From: Balanoglossus misakiensis
Lineage: Eukaryota > Hemichordata
Length of the DNA stretch: 64,000 bases
Assembly: GCA_040954595.2 (NCBI GenBank)
Contig: CM082591.2
Coordinates: 6,882,001 to 6,946,000 of the forward strand
Direction of reading: 5' to 3'
Below are positions 24,134 through 37,300 of this stretch, piece by piece (within the stretch, counting starts at the first letter, position 1; each line of letters begins with the position of its first letter). The notes below the pieces were generated by a model. The model was not told where the DNA came from. It searched no databases and worked only from the letters and a program-made list of their open reading frames with translations. A program made the translations under genes and the position numbers.

Positions 24134-24494
24134 CAGAGGTTCCGTTAGATTTTTTTTCTATGCGTACTTCAATACGCATTCAGAATTAACTTTGCGTAAA
24201 ATGTATCAAAATTGTATAGGAAGTTGAAAGCCTGTAACAGAACATCACCGTACAGTGTTGCAAAGTTTAATCTGTAATGTTGCCTGAGTGAAAATTGCAA
24301 CATTTCTGTGCGTTAATGTTGCAAAGTTACATGTGAGTCCAGTTATTTTTAGCTTGTGAGCCTTGCCTATAGAATTTCCTTATCTCTAGTGGCTAGAGTC
24401 AATACGTACTGGTGTACGCGTCCATCATTGTCTTTGCGTAATTATGGTCAGAAAGGCGTAAAATATGCAGGATTTTGCGTTAATGGAACCACTG
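24134..24494. mobile_element. hAT-like MITE, copy A
   Basis: Termini CAGAGGTTCCGTTAG and inverted GTTAATGGAACCACTG, flanked by GCCTGAC at 24127-24133 and 24495-24501. CAG...CTG ends suggest the hAT superfamily, though the direct repeat is 7 bp rather than the usual 8. It is also present in copy B (62399-62756), so it predates the duplication. Confidence 0.55.
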
Positions 24495-24777
24495 GCCTGA
24501 CTATAAATAATAATTCTCATACAGTGGTCGACAGAATTACAAAATGAGGGATTATTCTGCCAGGGATATGTTGAACAAATGGAGGTTTATATATGAAAGT
24601 TCTAATGTCTTCAACAGTGTACATACATTAAAACAGAAGTTTGGAGTGTATGAAGCAAAGAAAATTAATTGTTCAGATATTCAAATCAAGAAATGTCTGA
24701 ACTATAGAGTGCGTTGAATTTTAGGGTTGGACTAATCGGACGACTTTTGAAATGATCAACTTCAAACAACAACATAC

Positions 24778-24886
24778 CTGTTGACAGCTCTAACAGAGCA
24801 GCTGAACCTCCCACAGGACACGGCTTGTTTCCAGGTAGATTAATAAATGCACAGATCCACAAATTTTGGAGGAAGTTGATTCTCAT
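24778..24886 (-). other. Possible 5' non-coding exon of the modular gene, copy A
   Basis: A good minus-strand donor (GTCAACAG/gtatgt) at 24778 is conserved in copy B at 63044. Splicing to the acceptor at 23505 leaves the frame before the ATG open for about 60 nt, but without an in-frame ATG, so it is read as 5' UTR. The upstream boundary is unknown; the coordinate given is only a limit. Confidence 0.35.
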
Positions 24887-25991
24887 CAGGCAAAATCAGC
24901 AGAAAATCCCGGAGTTCAGTTATGGGCGTACAGGAGTACTACGTGTGGGTTGTCATGTGATATCTGTGTTGTACCCAGGTACTTATTGACACAGTCAGGA
25001 CAAGGTCAAAGTTCATTCGCTATCACCAACGTTCAGTTTGTGATACAAACAAGGAGACTACTTATCATTGTATGCATGTCAACAATAGAATGCAACAGCT
25101 AGTATGAATAATGAGGATTTATTGGGGCATGTCGTCTGTAGTTTTTAAAACTTCTAAAGGTGCTTATTATACTCTTCAAAAACCTCACTGCAACTTCACG
25201 TGTTAATAGTACCTAATTTTCATGGTTTCCTTGGTAACTTATTTACAAACTTAAGCAGGTTATTCATAATGTTGATATCATGATGTCAAAGCAGTTTTTG
25301 AGTTTGTTGCCATGGTTTTCAGAAGCCCTGTGACTGCATGTGGAACAGTGATCTAAGTACAACCAGCTAGAACTGCCCAGTGACATGGAAAGATTTGATT
25401 CTCAACACCACTGTAGCCTATATTAGTGGAGCGGCCAAACCCTAATTTTCATAGCGATTGTGCATTTTGTGATAAAAGCACCAAACTTGGCTCAGATGTG
25501 TGTTAATGTGTTCTAAACAAATTCAGATAGCGAGCCACTAAATATCTGTTGATGAGTTTCCATGGCAACCAATTTTTCAAAATGGCCACCAATACAGATA
25601 ATTTCACCCACCAAATAACAACTGTAAACACCAAAATAAATTTAGATAACTATATTTGATACAAGGAACTGTGGAAAGAATAATTTGCAAAGATATTATG
25701 GTTACTAAACTACTTATAGGGGTAGGTAAGTTATCAAAACACAATTTAAAGGCGCAACTTTTAATCCCTTTGTTCTCGGATTAGTGTCTATGGTCAAACA
25801 TTAGGCTAATTGCGATATTTTTAATAAACTGTCACTGTATGTGTATGTCATGATAATACAGAGAATATTTATATATAATCTCCCAGTATTTCGAACGAGT
25901 ATTACGTCTGCGAGGGACGAGTGACTCCCCCATAGCAGCCGTATCCCTCCGAGCCGATAGGCGAGGAGGGATACAGCTATGGGGGAATCAC
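24887..25991. other. Non-coding stretch upstream of the modular gene
   Basis: No gene seen. Homology with copy B continues to 25737. A hairpin with arms of about 30 bp (gtgactcccccatag...ctatgggggaatcac) occupies 25921-25991 and abuts the third copy of a 1.3-kb dispersed segment. Confidence 0.4.
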
Positions 25992-27403
25992 GATATTTTG
26001 AAAATCTGCACAAAGCTGAACTTAGTATTGTAGGTTGAGCTTCATTTTGATCTGCGTACGCCTTTTCCCCTATAGAGGGCGCCCTTCCAAAACATGGTGT
26101 CATCTCCAAGCAGACAACACAAATTAAAATGAGTTCAGCATGCCGGAAGTAAAATTGATAATTAGGATATGCACAAATTACTTAGGATTATGCAAATGGT
26201 TTACAATCATGTTTATTAAAGTCTGCATGGCATCAGCATGGCATAAATTGTTTAGATAGATTTATTATTGATTGTGATAAAATGTGAGCTTTTTGAAAAA
26301 TATTGCTTTAAGAAAAAGTTGATTAAAAGATGGCCAATTTTGAGATTTGCAAATCTGGGCATTTATTGAAATAATACATATCTTTCTGAACCAACTGTGT
26401 GTTTTGCTTAAAGCAAACACAAATCTGTTATCAAACAGAAAACTGAGCAACACTCATTATTTTAGATAAAGTCATTTTTGTTTTTGGATAATTGTGCATT
26501 TCAATTCAAAACACAAATGTGTGATAAAATTATGGAATTATGAAAAACATAATTTTTTTTTCTAACTTTGTGTAAAACTTACAGAGTTTATGCCAGATAT
26601 TTGTATGCATTTGTCTAGTATGTTCACATTCAGAAAGCTAAATTTAAATATAGAATGTACTAATAGTTGCAAAACGCTATAATATATGTAATTTATAGAA
26701 TTTTAGAAAATATTTCCTTCAGCTACAAAGTATCTTCTCTCAATTTCAGGAGTAATCATCAGAAAAGGTATGGATACAAACAATTATTGTCTTTTTTAAA
26801 ATTGCACACAATTGTCAGTTCTCATTTTTGGTGATCATTTTTAGATGAAAATAAAGAAATGGCAAAAACATAATACAAACTCATCTTTTGGAATCACTTT
26901 GGAATCACCAACGTAGTGGTGGTGGTGTTTGGCGGCGTAATTTTGGAGTTGGTCACAGACAGCTGCTTTCATATTGGACCGTACATGTCTGGGTCGGTCG
27001 TCAACAGAATCTCAACCTTATCTGACATTTCAATTTATTTGCAGTAAATTTATTCATGCTATTCATATCATGTAATCTATGACATCAACATGTATATCTA
27101 TGACTTCGACATTGTACATGTATATCAGAATTCGGTTACATAAGCATTTTGAACAAGTCTAATGTTATACATGAAATACATGCACTCTATGGATATAAGA
27201 AATGGACATGTAAAAATCTGTCAGCAACATAGAAAACAAAGTATATTGTTTTTCATTTTGATTTTAAGACAAGTTTTCAGTGACACGTGTTCTTGTTATA
27301 TACTGACAATATGATTAGGAGGAATGGCTATGCCGTCAACACAAGATAGCATCACCGCAAAGTTTAGATTGCACAGAACACAGTGTACACATCGCCATTA
27401 CGA
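25992..27403 (+). repeat. Third, diverged copy of the 11,941-13,150 segment
   Basis: Starts gatattttgaaaatctgc and follows the same order as 11941-13150 and 47668-49010, through ctgcgtacgccttttcccct, cgtagtggtggtggtg and the aggaggaatggctatgccgt block. It has about 590 bp of extra sequence (26317-26906) and lacks the TTA MITEs, giving an empty site at 27018-27020. Its origin is unclear; it may be a larger transposon or an old duplication. Confidence 0.75.
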
Positions 27404-27919
27404 AATCAACAGGTTGCATTTTTTGTCATTGAATGGGACGTCCCATTTGTTAAAAGAGGGGCTGCTTTGATTAAAAGTGAAACTAAAATATGCAAGATAT
27501 ATATGCTCATAAATGACATTTTTGTTGCTTTCATGAAAGTGATCATTTTCCCAAATTATGGAATTTTTATATGCGTCTCAACGTTTTCGCCAAACGACAA
27601 CCCCACCCCCACATCATAGCAGATAAATGCTGTTGCCAATTTCACTGGTATTTGAATATCGGCACAGCCATTTTTAAGTATGGGTAGTGAGGACAAAGGG
27701 AAGTTGTTTTATAATAGGTGGCGTTTGTGACGGTAGAACGTGTCGTTTAGTGACGACACACTGTAAAATCGATCACTTTTGAACATAAGAGTGTTGCGAA
27801 TTTTCGGATTTGTGACAAAGGCCACGTTACAGACGTCACTTGACTATAAACATACCACCAGAGCGGACAACTAGAACTTATTTTTAGAGAGTGGTCATCG
27901 CACTGTTACCACACAGGAA

Positions 27920-29471
27920 ATGGGAGGTGTCAATGCATTCGATCTGACAGTTGTTCTTGAAGAAGCTAAGGCTAGTCACCCCAAGGAGAACATTGTATTT
28001 CTTGATAAGTACTTAGCGGCATATTCTGAACTGGCCCGGTAAGTTGATCTTTTATTGATCAAAACTATATGTGTAATAAATCCGGATCATTTGAATTGAA
28101 ATGCCAAGCGAGCGCACCTTGGATTATACCATTCTCTGGCGGCGTAGGTTAGCATTGGGGTTAGGGTTAGCGTTACTGTTATGACTGTTTTTAAAATGAC
28201 TTAGTTTTATGAATTAAATCAAGTTTCCGTTTTAAATTGGGCCATTTTGAATAAAATCATAACCATACCCTAACGCTAATGCTAACCTTAATGCTGACCA
28301 TCGCCACCAGAGAATGGTAGAGTCCAAAGTACGCTCGCCTGGCGTTTCAATTCAAAAGATCCATAAATCCCAAACGAGACACTTTATTACCAGGTGAAAG
28401 AAGTTTCGCTGGCGACCTTTCATACTGCGTGTTGTATAACCCACCTATAGTGTGGCCCAATACAAATGTCAACAGAACACTAGTGTACATTTACACTTTG
28501 TTTTCACCGGTCTAGCTGATTTCTACACAATTTGCTAGCTTTGAGGTCACTCTTTCAGAAACAAACATTTTCGCCATGTATAAGTCGCGCGTTTTTTTTT
28601 TTTACAAAAACGAGGGAAAGTTGGCAGAATCACCAATATGGCATTTACTGTAATTTGAATCATGGGAAAAAAGTGCCAGGACCAACTTCCGCCCAACTTG
28701 GTGTGGGTGATACCATTCTCCGATTGGTGTCAGTGGGTGACAGACTAGGCGTATTTGCATAGCTTTAGTTTGTACTTTGCATCAGTTGATAAACAATCAG
28801 GAGCAGAGTCGAAAATTTGTCATCTGTTGACAGTTTTTATGAGCTATAACCCATGAAAAATATGCAAATACGCTTAGCCTGTCACGCATATGGATTTCCT
28901 TCAATGATTGCACGATTCTGCTTTGTTCTGCATCAACAACTTTTTGAATTTGTTTAATTTTCAGTTTCTTTGACCTACTCGGACCTATTTTCGCTTTTGT
29001 GGCTAAAGATCTACGGGACAAAATCCACACCCTTCAACAACATCAAAAATCCGATCATGGCGATCACAATCCATGATGAAATACGAAGTTGAACACAACA
29101 TAGCGAAAGGCAAATCACACCACGGTTTGCATTCAGGATGCAAAACGTTAATGCGACTACACCGGCCGCTGGAATTCATCATGGAGTTTATGCGACGGTT
29201 TCGAGACAGTGACGATTCGAAGAAGGTCGCGGTGCTCGCCATTGATGTGTACGACAGAACGCTCGCTAAACATCACATGTGGATCATACGCAAGATGGCT
29301 CACATTGCAGTGTATACTTTGCCGGGAAGGAGAGCGTTGATGGAGACTTTGTGTAAACAGCATCCTGAAAGAGTTGTCGAACTGATCACTCCAGTTGTAG
29401 CAGCTATTCAAATTATCTATGATGAAATCCAAGAGCTCTATGCAATGTACGGTCTATTAAAATTGTGGTGA
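27920..29471 (+). CDS. CPTP: Ceramide-1-phosphate transfer protein (GLTP domain) homologue, frameshifted
   Basis: Two-exon gene: 27920-28038 and 28965-29471, joined in phase 2 (CG/T) with gtaagt and ttttcag. Exon 1 begins MGGVNAFDLTVVLEEAKASH; the join gives ELARFFDLLGPIFAFVAKDL. Exon 2 has the GLTP core: CKTLMRLHRPLEFI, then RTLAKHHMWIIRKMAHIAVY with the conserved His-Trp pair, LPGRRALMETL, and an end (IYDEIQELYAMYGLLKLW) close in form to vertebrate CPTP. The length of about 208 aa fits the family (about 214). CPTP moves ceramide-1-phosphate between cytosolic membrane faces. One base appears missing near 29058: the frame before it runs into a TGA at about 29074, while the conserved domain continues in another frame. 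This is either a sequence error or a pseudogene. Upstream, gacgtcact and ctataaac near 27830-27850 could be promoter elements. Confidence 0.8.
28084..28372. repeat. Foldback repeat in the CPTP intron
   Basis: Inverted repeat with arms of about 110 bp. The left arm begins ggatcatttgaattgaaatg and the right arm ends with its complement (...aattcaaaagatcc). The arms share taccattctctggcggcg/cgccaccagagaatggta and a gggttagggttag / ccctaacgctaa segment. It is probably a non-autonomous hairpin element. I found no clear target duplication. Confidence 0.65.
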
Positions 29472-29860
29472 TTTACTTTTATATGTACCAGCTCGAGAGT
29501 GTTCAATTCTTTTTAACTCATCCTCGTGCTAAATTTAACAAAACTTACGGACAGAGAGCTTTTTCAGTTTGTGCACCCATTTTATGGAAAAATTTACCTA
29601 TTGATATCGAAACCGCCAGAAATGTCAATATTTTAAGCGTAATTTGAAAACATACCTTTTTACTCAGTTTTATGTGTAATGTGTTCGTGTGATTGTGTCC
29701 TTTTAATTATTTTTACCAGCCTTGTATTTTTTAATTTACTCTTTTAGCTATGTACAATGCGCTGAGACATATGTGTAGCGTATTTTAAACAATTCTTAAT
29801 AATTATAATATTTTCAATTCTTTGTATTAAAGCCTCTGGGGCTGCCACTTTTGCATGAGT
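29465..29860 (+). mobile_element. LINE 3' remnant (CR1/L2-like)
   Basis: A short frame with YGQRAFSVCAPILWKNLPID, a hallmark of the end of CR1/L2-type ORF2 (YG.RAF...AP.LWN.LP), followed by a frameshift and then an AT-rich 3' part ending near an attaaag at 29828. It begins directly after the CPTP stop and may supply its 3' UTR. It is too short for activity. Confidence 0.65.
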
Positions 29861-30940
29861 TTCATGATTTTATTTTCAAACTTTAAGGTCCATCTAAATA
29901 AGCTTACTGATAGGTATACATGAACACCTTATCGATGCCCGATTGTGACTGCATGTTGCAATTTGAACACGCTATGTATAAAACAGGTGCCGCACCAATT
30001 TAATCAGCCTCCATACAAACAGTACACAGCTATCGTGGTATACGTCGCCAAGAGATGACAAACTGATGCAAATGCAAGTAAATATAGCTTAATGGTGAGG
30101 ATTTTAGAGGATAGGGAATATATTTGAAGTATTTTACTGTGGAAAAAAATTATGTGAAATTTGGCAGCTATAGGGGCTTTAATCTTGACTCGCACTTAAT
30201 TTCATGTACGTTTACACCCAAATAATATTCATTGTATAATACTTACATGGACAAACAATTCGGAATTCTAGCGTTGTGCACTGAAGTCCACAGCAACTGT
30301 CAATTGAATGACTGACTGTACATAACATGACCCGAAGTTCTGTTATATATTGTTGTATTGTGTTGGGTAAAATCTTCGTTGCTTTCACTGGTGTTATGAT
30401 TTCAGTTCAAACTTTATGGGGAGAAAAAATTAAACTTATTTTCTGTATTCTGAAATCAACAACAGAGTATCCAGCTAAGCCGTAGAAGCTGTATTTGACT
30501 ACCATGTATTTTGACTCATGATTTTGCACATACTTTGAACAAAATTGTTATCAGTATTATGTTTTATGGGTGGATTTTAATTTAATTTGATTGTGAATAT
30601 TACGCACAGAATACAAGAGTACAGAAAACGGAAGAATATAGAAGAATTGATGTTTACAAAGTATTCAAGAGAGGTTGAATCGTTTATTGTTATCCAACAA
30701 GGAATTTTACCTTGAATTATTTACAACATAGGCAGTGAAAGGTGATTTACTCATAAATACCAGTTTACTAAAGAAGAGGCGTGAACCTTTCGTTGTGTGT
30801 TACATATTTCATGTAATGGAATGTAAATATTTGTATAAAGTGCCATGATGGAGATGATTGTTAACTCCCAAAATTGAAACTTGACCTAGGATCAATTAAA
30901 AGTCACTGAACCAATATTTCTGAGAATAAAATTTGGGAGT
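29861..30940. other. Non-coding AT-rich stretch
   Basis: No gene, RNA or clear element recognised between the LINE remnant and the microsatellite. Confidence 0.4.
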
Positions 30941-31113
30941 ACATGTCTGTCTGTCTGCCTGCCTGCCTGTCTGTCTGTCTGTCTGTCTGTATGTATGTAT
31001 GTATGTATGTATGTATGTATGTATGTATGTATGTATGTATGTATGTATGTATGTATGTATGTATGTATGTATGTATGTATGTATGTATGTATGTATGTAT
31101 GTATGTATGTATT
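30941..31113 (+). repeat. Compound (CTGT)n / (ATGT)n microsatellite
   Basis: A CTGT/CTGC run (30944-30988) passes into about 120 bp of uninterrupted ATGT/GTAT. Long open frames on both strands over it (repeated YVCM and THIH) are translations of the repeat, not genes. Confidence 0.95.
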
Positions 31114-31115
31114 TG

Positions 31116-31190
31116 GTTAGCCCGGAGACCAGGGCGTCGATTCTCGAATACAACGCCGTCTCTTTTCGACGCCCTGGTCTCCGGGCTAGT
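31116..31190. repeat. GC-rich hairpin beside the microsatellite
   Basis: Perfect inverted repeat of about 23 bp (tagcccggagaccagggcgt / acgccctggtctccgggcta) around a 25-bp loop. It lies about 150 bp before the long satellite array. Confidence 0.8.
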
Positions 31191-31335
31191 ATTTTGTACA
31201 TATTATATATGTATACGAGGTATGCGGTTCTACTGGTCCGATAAAACGAGCTAAATACAAGAGTAGAGCGGAGTATAAGGAAGGGTAGTAGGAGAAACGA
31301 AAGACGGTAAAATCGCTGTTTCGTGAATCACTCAA

Positions 31336-34300
31336 TCATATGTGTTCTGCGCTTCAGAACGGAATATGCAAATGACGAGACGGTGTTTGGAAGCATCCAT
31401 GGATATTTTAGAACAAAACGTCGATCTACAGAGTCTACCGGAAAACTTTCTTTTGCGCTCAGGCCTACGTGTTCTACGCATCACAACGGAATATGCAAAT
31501 GACGAGACGGTGTTTGGAAGCATCCGTGGATATTTTAGAACAAAACGTCGATCTACAGAGTCTACCGGAAAACTTTCTTTTGCGCTCAGGCCTACGTGTT
31601 CTACGCATCACAACGGAATATGCAAATGACGAGACGGTGTTTGGAAGCATCCGTGGATATTTTAGAACAAAACGTCGATCTACAGAGTCTACCGGAAAAC
31701 TTTCTTTTGCGCTGAGGCCTACGTGTTCTACGCATCACAACGGAATATGCAAATGACGAGACAGTGTTTGGAAGCATCCATGGATATTTTAGAACAAAAC
31801 GTCGATCTACAGAGTCTACCGGAAAACTTTCTCTTTCGCTCAGGCCTACGTGTTCTACGCATCACAACGGAATATGCAAATGACGAGACGGTGTTTGGAA
31901 GCATCCGTGGATATTTTGGAACAAAACGTCGATCTACAGAGTCTACCGGAAAACTTTCTCTTTCGCTCAGGCCTACGTGTTCTACGCATCACAACGGAAT
32001 ATGCAAATGACGAGACGGTGTTTGGAAGCATCCATGGATATTTTGGAACAAAACGTCGATCTACAGAGTCTACCGGAAAACTTTCTTTTTCGCTCAGGCC
32101 TACGTGTTCTACGCATCACAACGGAATATGCAAATGACGAGACGGTGTTTGGAAGCATCCATGGATATTTTGGAACAAAACGTCGATCTACAGAGTCTAC
32201 CGGAAAACTTTCTTTTTCGCTCAGGCCTATGTGTTCTACGCATCACAACGGAATATGCAAATGACGAGACAGTGTTTGGAAGCATCCGTGGATATTTTGG
32301 AACAAAACGTCGATCTACAGAGTCTACCGGAAAACTTTCTCTTTCGCTCAGGCCTACGTGTTCTACGCATCACAACGCAATATGCAAATGACGAGACGGT
32401 GTTTGGAAGCATCCATGGATATTTTAGAACAAAACGTCGATCTACAGAGTCTACCGGAAAACTTTCTCTTTCGCTCAGGCCTATGTGTTCTACGCATCAC
32501 AACGGAATATGCAAATGACGAGACGGTGTTTGGAAGCATCCGTGGATATTTTAGAACAAAACGTCGATCTACAGAGTCTACCGGAAAACTTTCTCTTTCG
32601 CTCAGGCCTCTGTGTTCTACGCATCACAACGGAATATGCAAATAAGGAGACGGTGTTTGGAAGCATCCATGGATATTTTAGAACAAAACGTCGATCTACA
32701 GAGTCTACCGGAAAACTTTCTTTTTCGCTCAGGCCTGTGTGTTCTACGCATCACAACGGAATATGCAAATGACGAGACGGTGTTTGGAAGCATCCATGGA
32801 TATTTTAGAACAAAACGTCGATCTACAGAGTCTACCGGAAAACTTTCTCTTTCGCTCAGGCCTATGTGTTCTACGCATCACAACGGAATATGCAAATGAC
32901 GAGACGGTGTTTGGAAGCATCCGTGGATATTTTAGAACAAAACGTCGATCTACAGAGTCTACCGGAAAACTTTCTTTTTCGCTCAGGCCTGTGTGTTCTA
33001 CGCATCACAACGGAATATGCAAATGACGAGACGGTGTTTGGAAGCATCCGTGGATATTTTAGAACAAAACGTCGATCTACAGAGTCTACCGGAAAACTTT
33101 CTTTTGCGCTCAGGCCTACGTGTTCTACGCATCACAACGGAATATGCAAATGACGAGACGGTGTTTGGAAGCATCCGTGGATATTTTAGAACAAAACGTC
33201 GATCTACAGAGTCTACCGGAAAACTTTCTCTTTCGCTCAGGCCTACGTGTTCTACGCATCACAACGGAATATGCAAATGACGAGACGGTGTTTGGAAGCA
33301 TCCATGGATATTTTAGAACAAAACGTCGATCTACAGAGTCTACCGGAAAACTTTCTTTTGCGCTCAGGCCTACGTGTTCTACGCATCACAACGGAATATG
33401 CAAATGACGAGACGGTGTTTGGAAGCATCCGTGGATATTTTAGAACAAAACGTCGATCTACAGAGTCTACCGGAAAACTTTCTTTTGCGCTCAGGCCTAC
33501 GTGTTCTACGCATCACAACGGAATATGCAAATGACGAGACAGTGTTTGGAAGCATCCGTGGATATTTTAGAACAAAACGTCGATCTACAGAGTCTACCGG
33601 AAAACTTTCTTATGCGCTCAGGCCTATGTGTTCTACGCATCACAACGCAATATGCAAATGACGAGACGGTGTTTGGAAGCATCCATGGATATTTTAGAAC
33701 AAAACGTCGATCTACAGAGTCTACCGGAAAACTTTCTTTTTCGCTCAGGCCTATGTGTTCTACGCATCACAACGGAATATGCAAATGACGAGACGGTGTT
33801 TGGAAGCATCCATGGATATTTTAGAACAAAACGTCGATCTACAGAGTCTACCGGAAAACTTTCTTTTGCGCTCAGGCCTACGTGTTCTACGCATCACAAC
33901 GGAATATGCAAATGACGAGACGGTGTTTGGAAGCATCCGTGGATATTTTAGAACAAAACGTCGATCTACAGAGTCTACCGGAAAACTTTCTTTTGCGCTC
34001 AGGCCTACGTGTTCTACGCATCACAACGGAATATGCAAATGACGAGACGGTGTTTGGAAGCATCCGTGGATATTTTAGAACAAAACGTCGATCTACAGAG
34101 TCTACCGGAAAACTTTCTTTTGCGCTGAGGCCTACGTGTTCTACGCATCACAACGGAATATGCAAATGACGAGACAGTGTTTGGAAGCATCCGTGGATAT
34201 TTTAGAACAAAACGTCGATCTACAGAGTCTACCGGAAAACTTTCTCTTTCGCTCAGGCCTACGTGTTCTACGCATCACAACGGAATATGCAAATGACGAG

Positions 34301-37300
34301 ACGGTGTTTGGAAGCATCCATGGATATTTTAGAACAAAACGTCGATCTACAGAGTCTACCGGAAAACTTTCTTTTGCGCTGAGGCCTACGTGTTCTACGC
34401 ATCACAACGGAATATGCAAATGACGAGACGGTGTTTGGAAGCATCCGTGGATATTTTAGAACAAAACGTCGATCTACAGAGTCTACCGGAAAACTTTCTT
34501 TTGCGCTGAGGCCTACGTGTTCTACGCATCACAACGCAATATGCAAATGACGAGACGGTGTTTGGAAGCATCCATGGATATTTTAGAACAAAACGTCGAT
34601 CTACAGAGTCTACCGGAAAACTTTCTTTTTCGCTCAGGCCTATGTGTTCTACGCATCACAACGGAATATGCAAATGACGAGACGGTGTTTGGAAGCATCC
34701 ATGGATATTTTAGAACAAAACGTCGATCTACAGAGTCTACGGGAAAACTTTCTTTTTCGCTCAGGCCTATGTGTTCTACAACGGAATATGCAAATGACGA
34801 GACGGTGTTTGGAAGCATCCGTGGATATTTTAGAACAAAACGTCGATCTACAGAGTCTACCGGAAAACTTTCTCTTTCGCTCAGGCCTACGTGTTCTACG
34901 CATCACAACGGAATATGCAAATGACGAGACGGTGTTTGGAAGCATCCATGGATATTTTAGAACAAAACGTCAATCTACAGAGTCTACCGGAAAACTTTCT
35001 CTTTCGCTCAGGCCTACGTGTTCTACGCATCACAACGGAATATGCAAATGACGAGACGGTGTTTGGAAGCATCCATGGATATTTTAGAACAAAACGTCAA
35101 TCTACAGAGTCTACCGGAAAACTTTCTCTTTCGCTCAGGCCTACGTGTTCTACGCATCACAACGCAATATGCAAATGACGAGACGGTGTTTGGAAGCATC
35201 CATGGATATTTTAGAACAAAACGTCGATCTACAGAGTCTACCGGAAAACTTTCTCTTTCGCTCAGGCCTACGTGTTCTACGCATCACAACGGAATATGCA
35301 AATGACGAGACGGTGTTTGGAAGCATCCATGGATATTTTAGAACAAAACGTCGATCTACAGAGTCTACCGGAAAACTTTCTCTTTCGCTCAGGCCTACGT
35401 GTTCTACGCATCACAACGGAATATGCAAATGACGAGACGGTGTTTGGAAGCATCCATGGATATTTTAGAACAAAACGTCAATCTACAGAGTCTACCGGAA
35501 AACTTTCTCTTTCGCTCAGGCCTACGTGTTCTACGCATCACAACGCAATATGCAAATGACGAGACGGTGTTTGGAAGCATCCATGGATATTTTAGAACAA
35601 AACGTCGATCTACAGAGTCTACCGGAAAACTTTCTTTTTCGCTCAGGCCTATGTGTTCTACGCATCACAACGGAATATGCAAATGATGAGACCGTGATTG
35701 GAAGAATCCATGGATATTTTAGAACAAAACGTCGATCTACAGAGTCTACGGGAAAACTTTCTTTTTCGCTCAGGCCTATGTGTTCTACAACGGAATATGC
35801 AAATGACGAAACGGTGTTTGGAAGCATCCGTGGATATTTTAGAACAAAACGTCGATCTACAGAGTCTACCGGAAAACTTTCTCTTTCGCTCAGGCCTATG
35901 TGTTCTACAACGGAATATGCAAATGACGAGACGGTGTTTGGAAGCATCCGTGGATATTTTAGAACAAAACGTCGATCTACAGAGTCTACCGGAAAACTTT
36001 CTCTTTCGCTCAGGCCTACGTGTTCTACGCATCACAACGCAATATGCAAATGACGAGACGGTGTTTGGAAGCATCCATGGATATTTTAGAACAAAACGTC
36101 GATCTACAGAGTCTACGGGAAAACTTTCTTTTTCGCTCAGGCCTATGTGTTCTACAACGGAATATGCAAATGACGAGACGGTGTTTGGAAGCATCCGTGG
36201 ATATTTTAGAACAAAACGTCGATCTACAGAGTCTACCGGAAAACTTTCTCTTTCGCTCAGGCCTACGTGTTCTACGCATCACAACGCAATATGCAAATGA
36301 CGAGACGGTGTTTGGAAGCATCCATGGATATTTTAGAACAAAACGTCGATCTACAGAGTCTACCGGAAAACTTTCTTTTTCGCTCAGGCCTATGTGTTCT
36401 ACAACGGAATATGCAAATGACGAGACGGTGTTTGGAAGCATCCGTGGATATTTTAGAACAAAACGTCGATCTACAGAGTCTACGGGAAAACTTTCTTTTT
36501 CGCTCAGGCCTATGTGTTCTACAACGGAATATGCAAATGACGAGACGGTGTTTGGAAGCATCCGTGGATATTTTAGAACAAAACGTCGATCTACAGAGTC
36601 TACCGGAAAACTTTCTCTTTCGCTCAGGCCTACGTGTTCTACGCATCACAACGCAATATGCAAATGACGAGACGGTGTTTGGAAGCATCCATGGATATTT
36701 TAGAACAAAACGTCGATCTACAGAGTCTACCGGAAAACTTTCTTTTTCGCTCAGGCCTATGTGTTCTACAACGGAATATGCAAATGACGAGACGGTGTTT
36801 GGAAGCATCCGTGGATATTTTAGAACAAAACGTCGATCTACAGAGTCTACCGGAAAACTTTCTCTTTCGCTCAGGCCTACGTGTTCTACGCATCACAACG
36901 CAATATGCAAATGACGAGACGGTGTTTGGAAGCATCCATGGATATTTTAGAACAAAACGTCGATCTACAGAGTCTACCGGAAAACTTTCTTTTTCGCTCA
37001 GGCCTATGTGTTCTACGCATCACAACGGAATATGCAAATGATGAGACCGTGATTGGAAGAATCCATGGATATTTTAGAACAAAACGTCGATCTACAGAGT
37101 CTACGGGAAAACTTTCTTTTTCGCTCAGGCCTATGTGTTCTACAACGGAATATGCAAATGACGAAACGGTGTTTGGAAGCATCCATGGATATTTTAGAAC
37201 AACCCGTCGATCTACAGAGTCTACCGGAAAACTTTCTTTTTCGCTCAGGCCTATGTGTTCTACGCATCACAACGCAATATGCAAATGACGAGACGGTGTT

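Larger units (their letters stand above)
8714..25737. repeat. Segmental duplication, copy A
   Basis: Matches 43345-64000 in the same orientation and order, at an offset of about 35.7 kb at the left, rising to about 38.6 kb through later insertions. Identity by eye is high in exons and introns. Copy A contains its own foldback insertion (23649-23956) and lacks the MITE, LINE and two exons present in copy B. Its left edge is the satellite array. The right edge of homology cannot be seen because the window ends inside copy B. Confidence 0.95.

Noticed and set aside
28150-28175. Interstitial telomere
   Set aside because: Only about two TTAGGG-like units inside a larger inverted repeat.
30896-31254. 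103-aa repetitive ORFs (YVCM / THIH)
   Set aside because: Translation of the (ATGT)n microsatellite on both strands.
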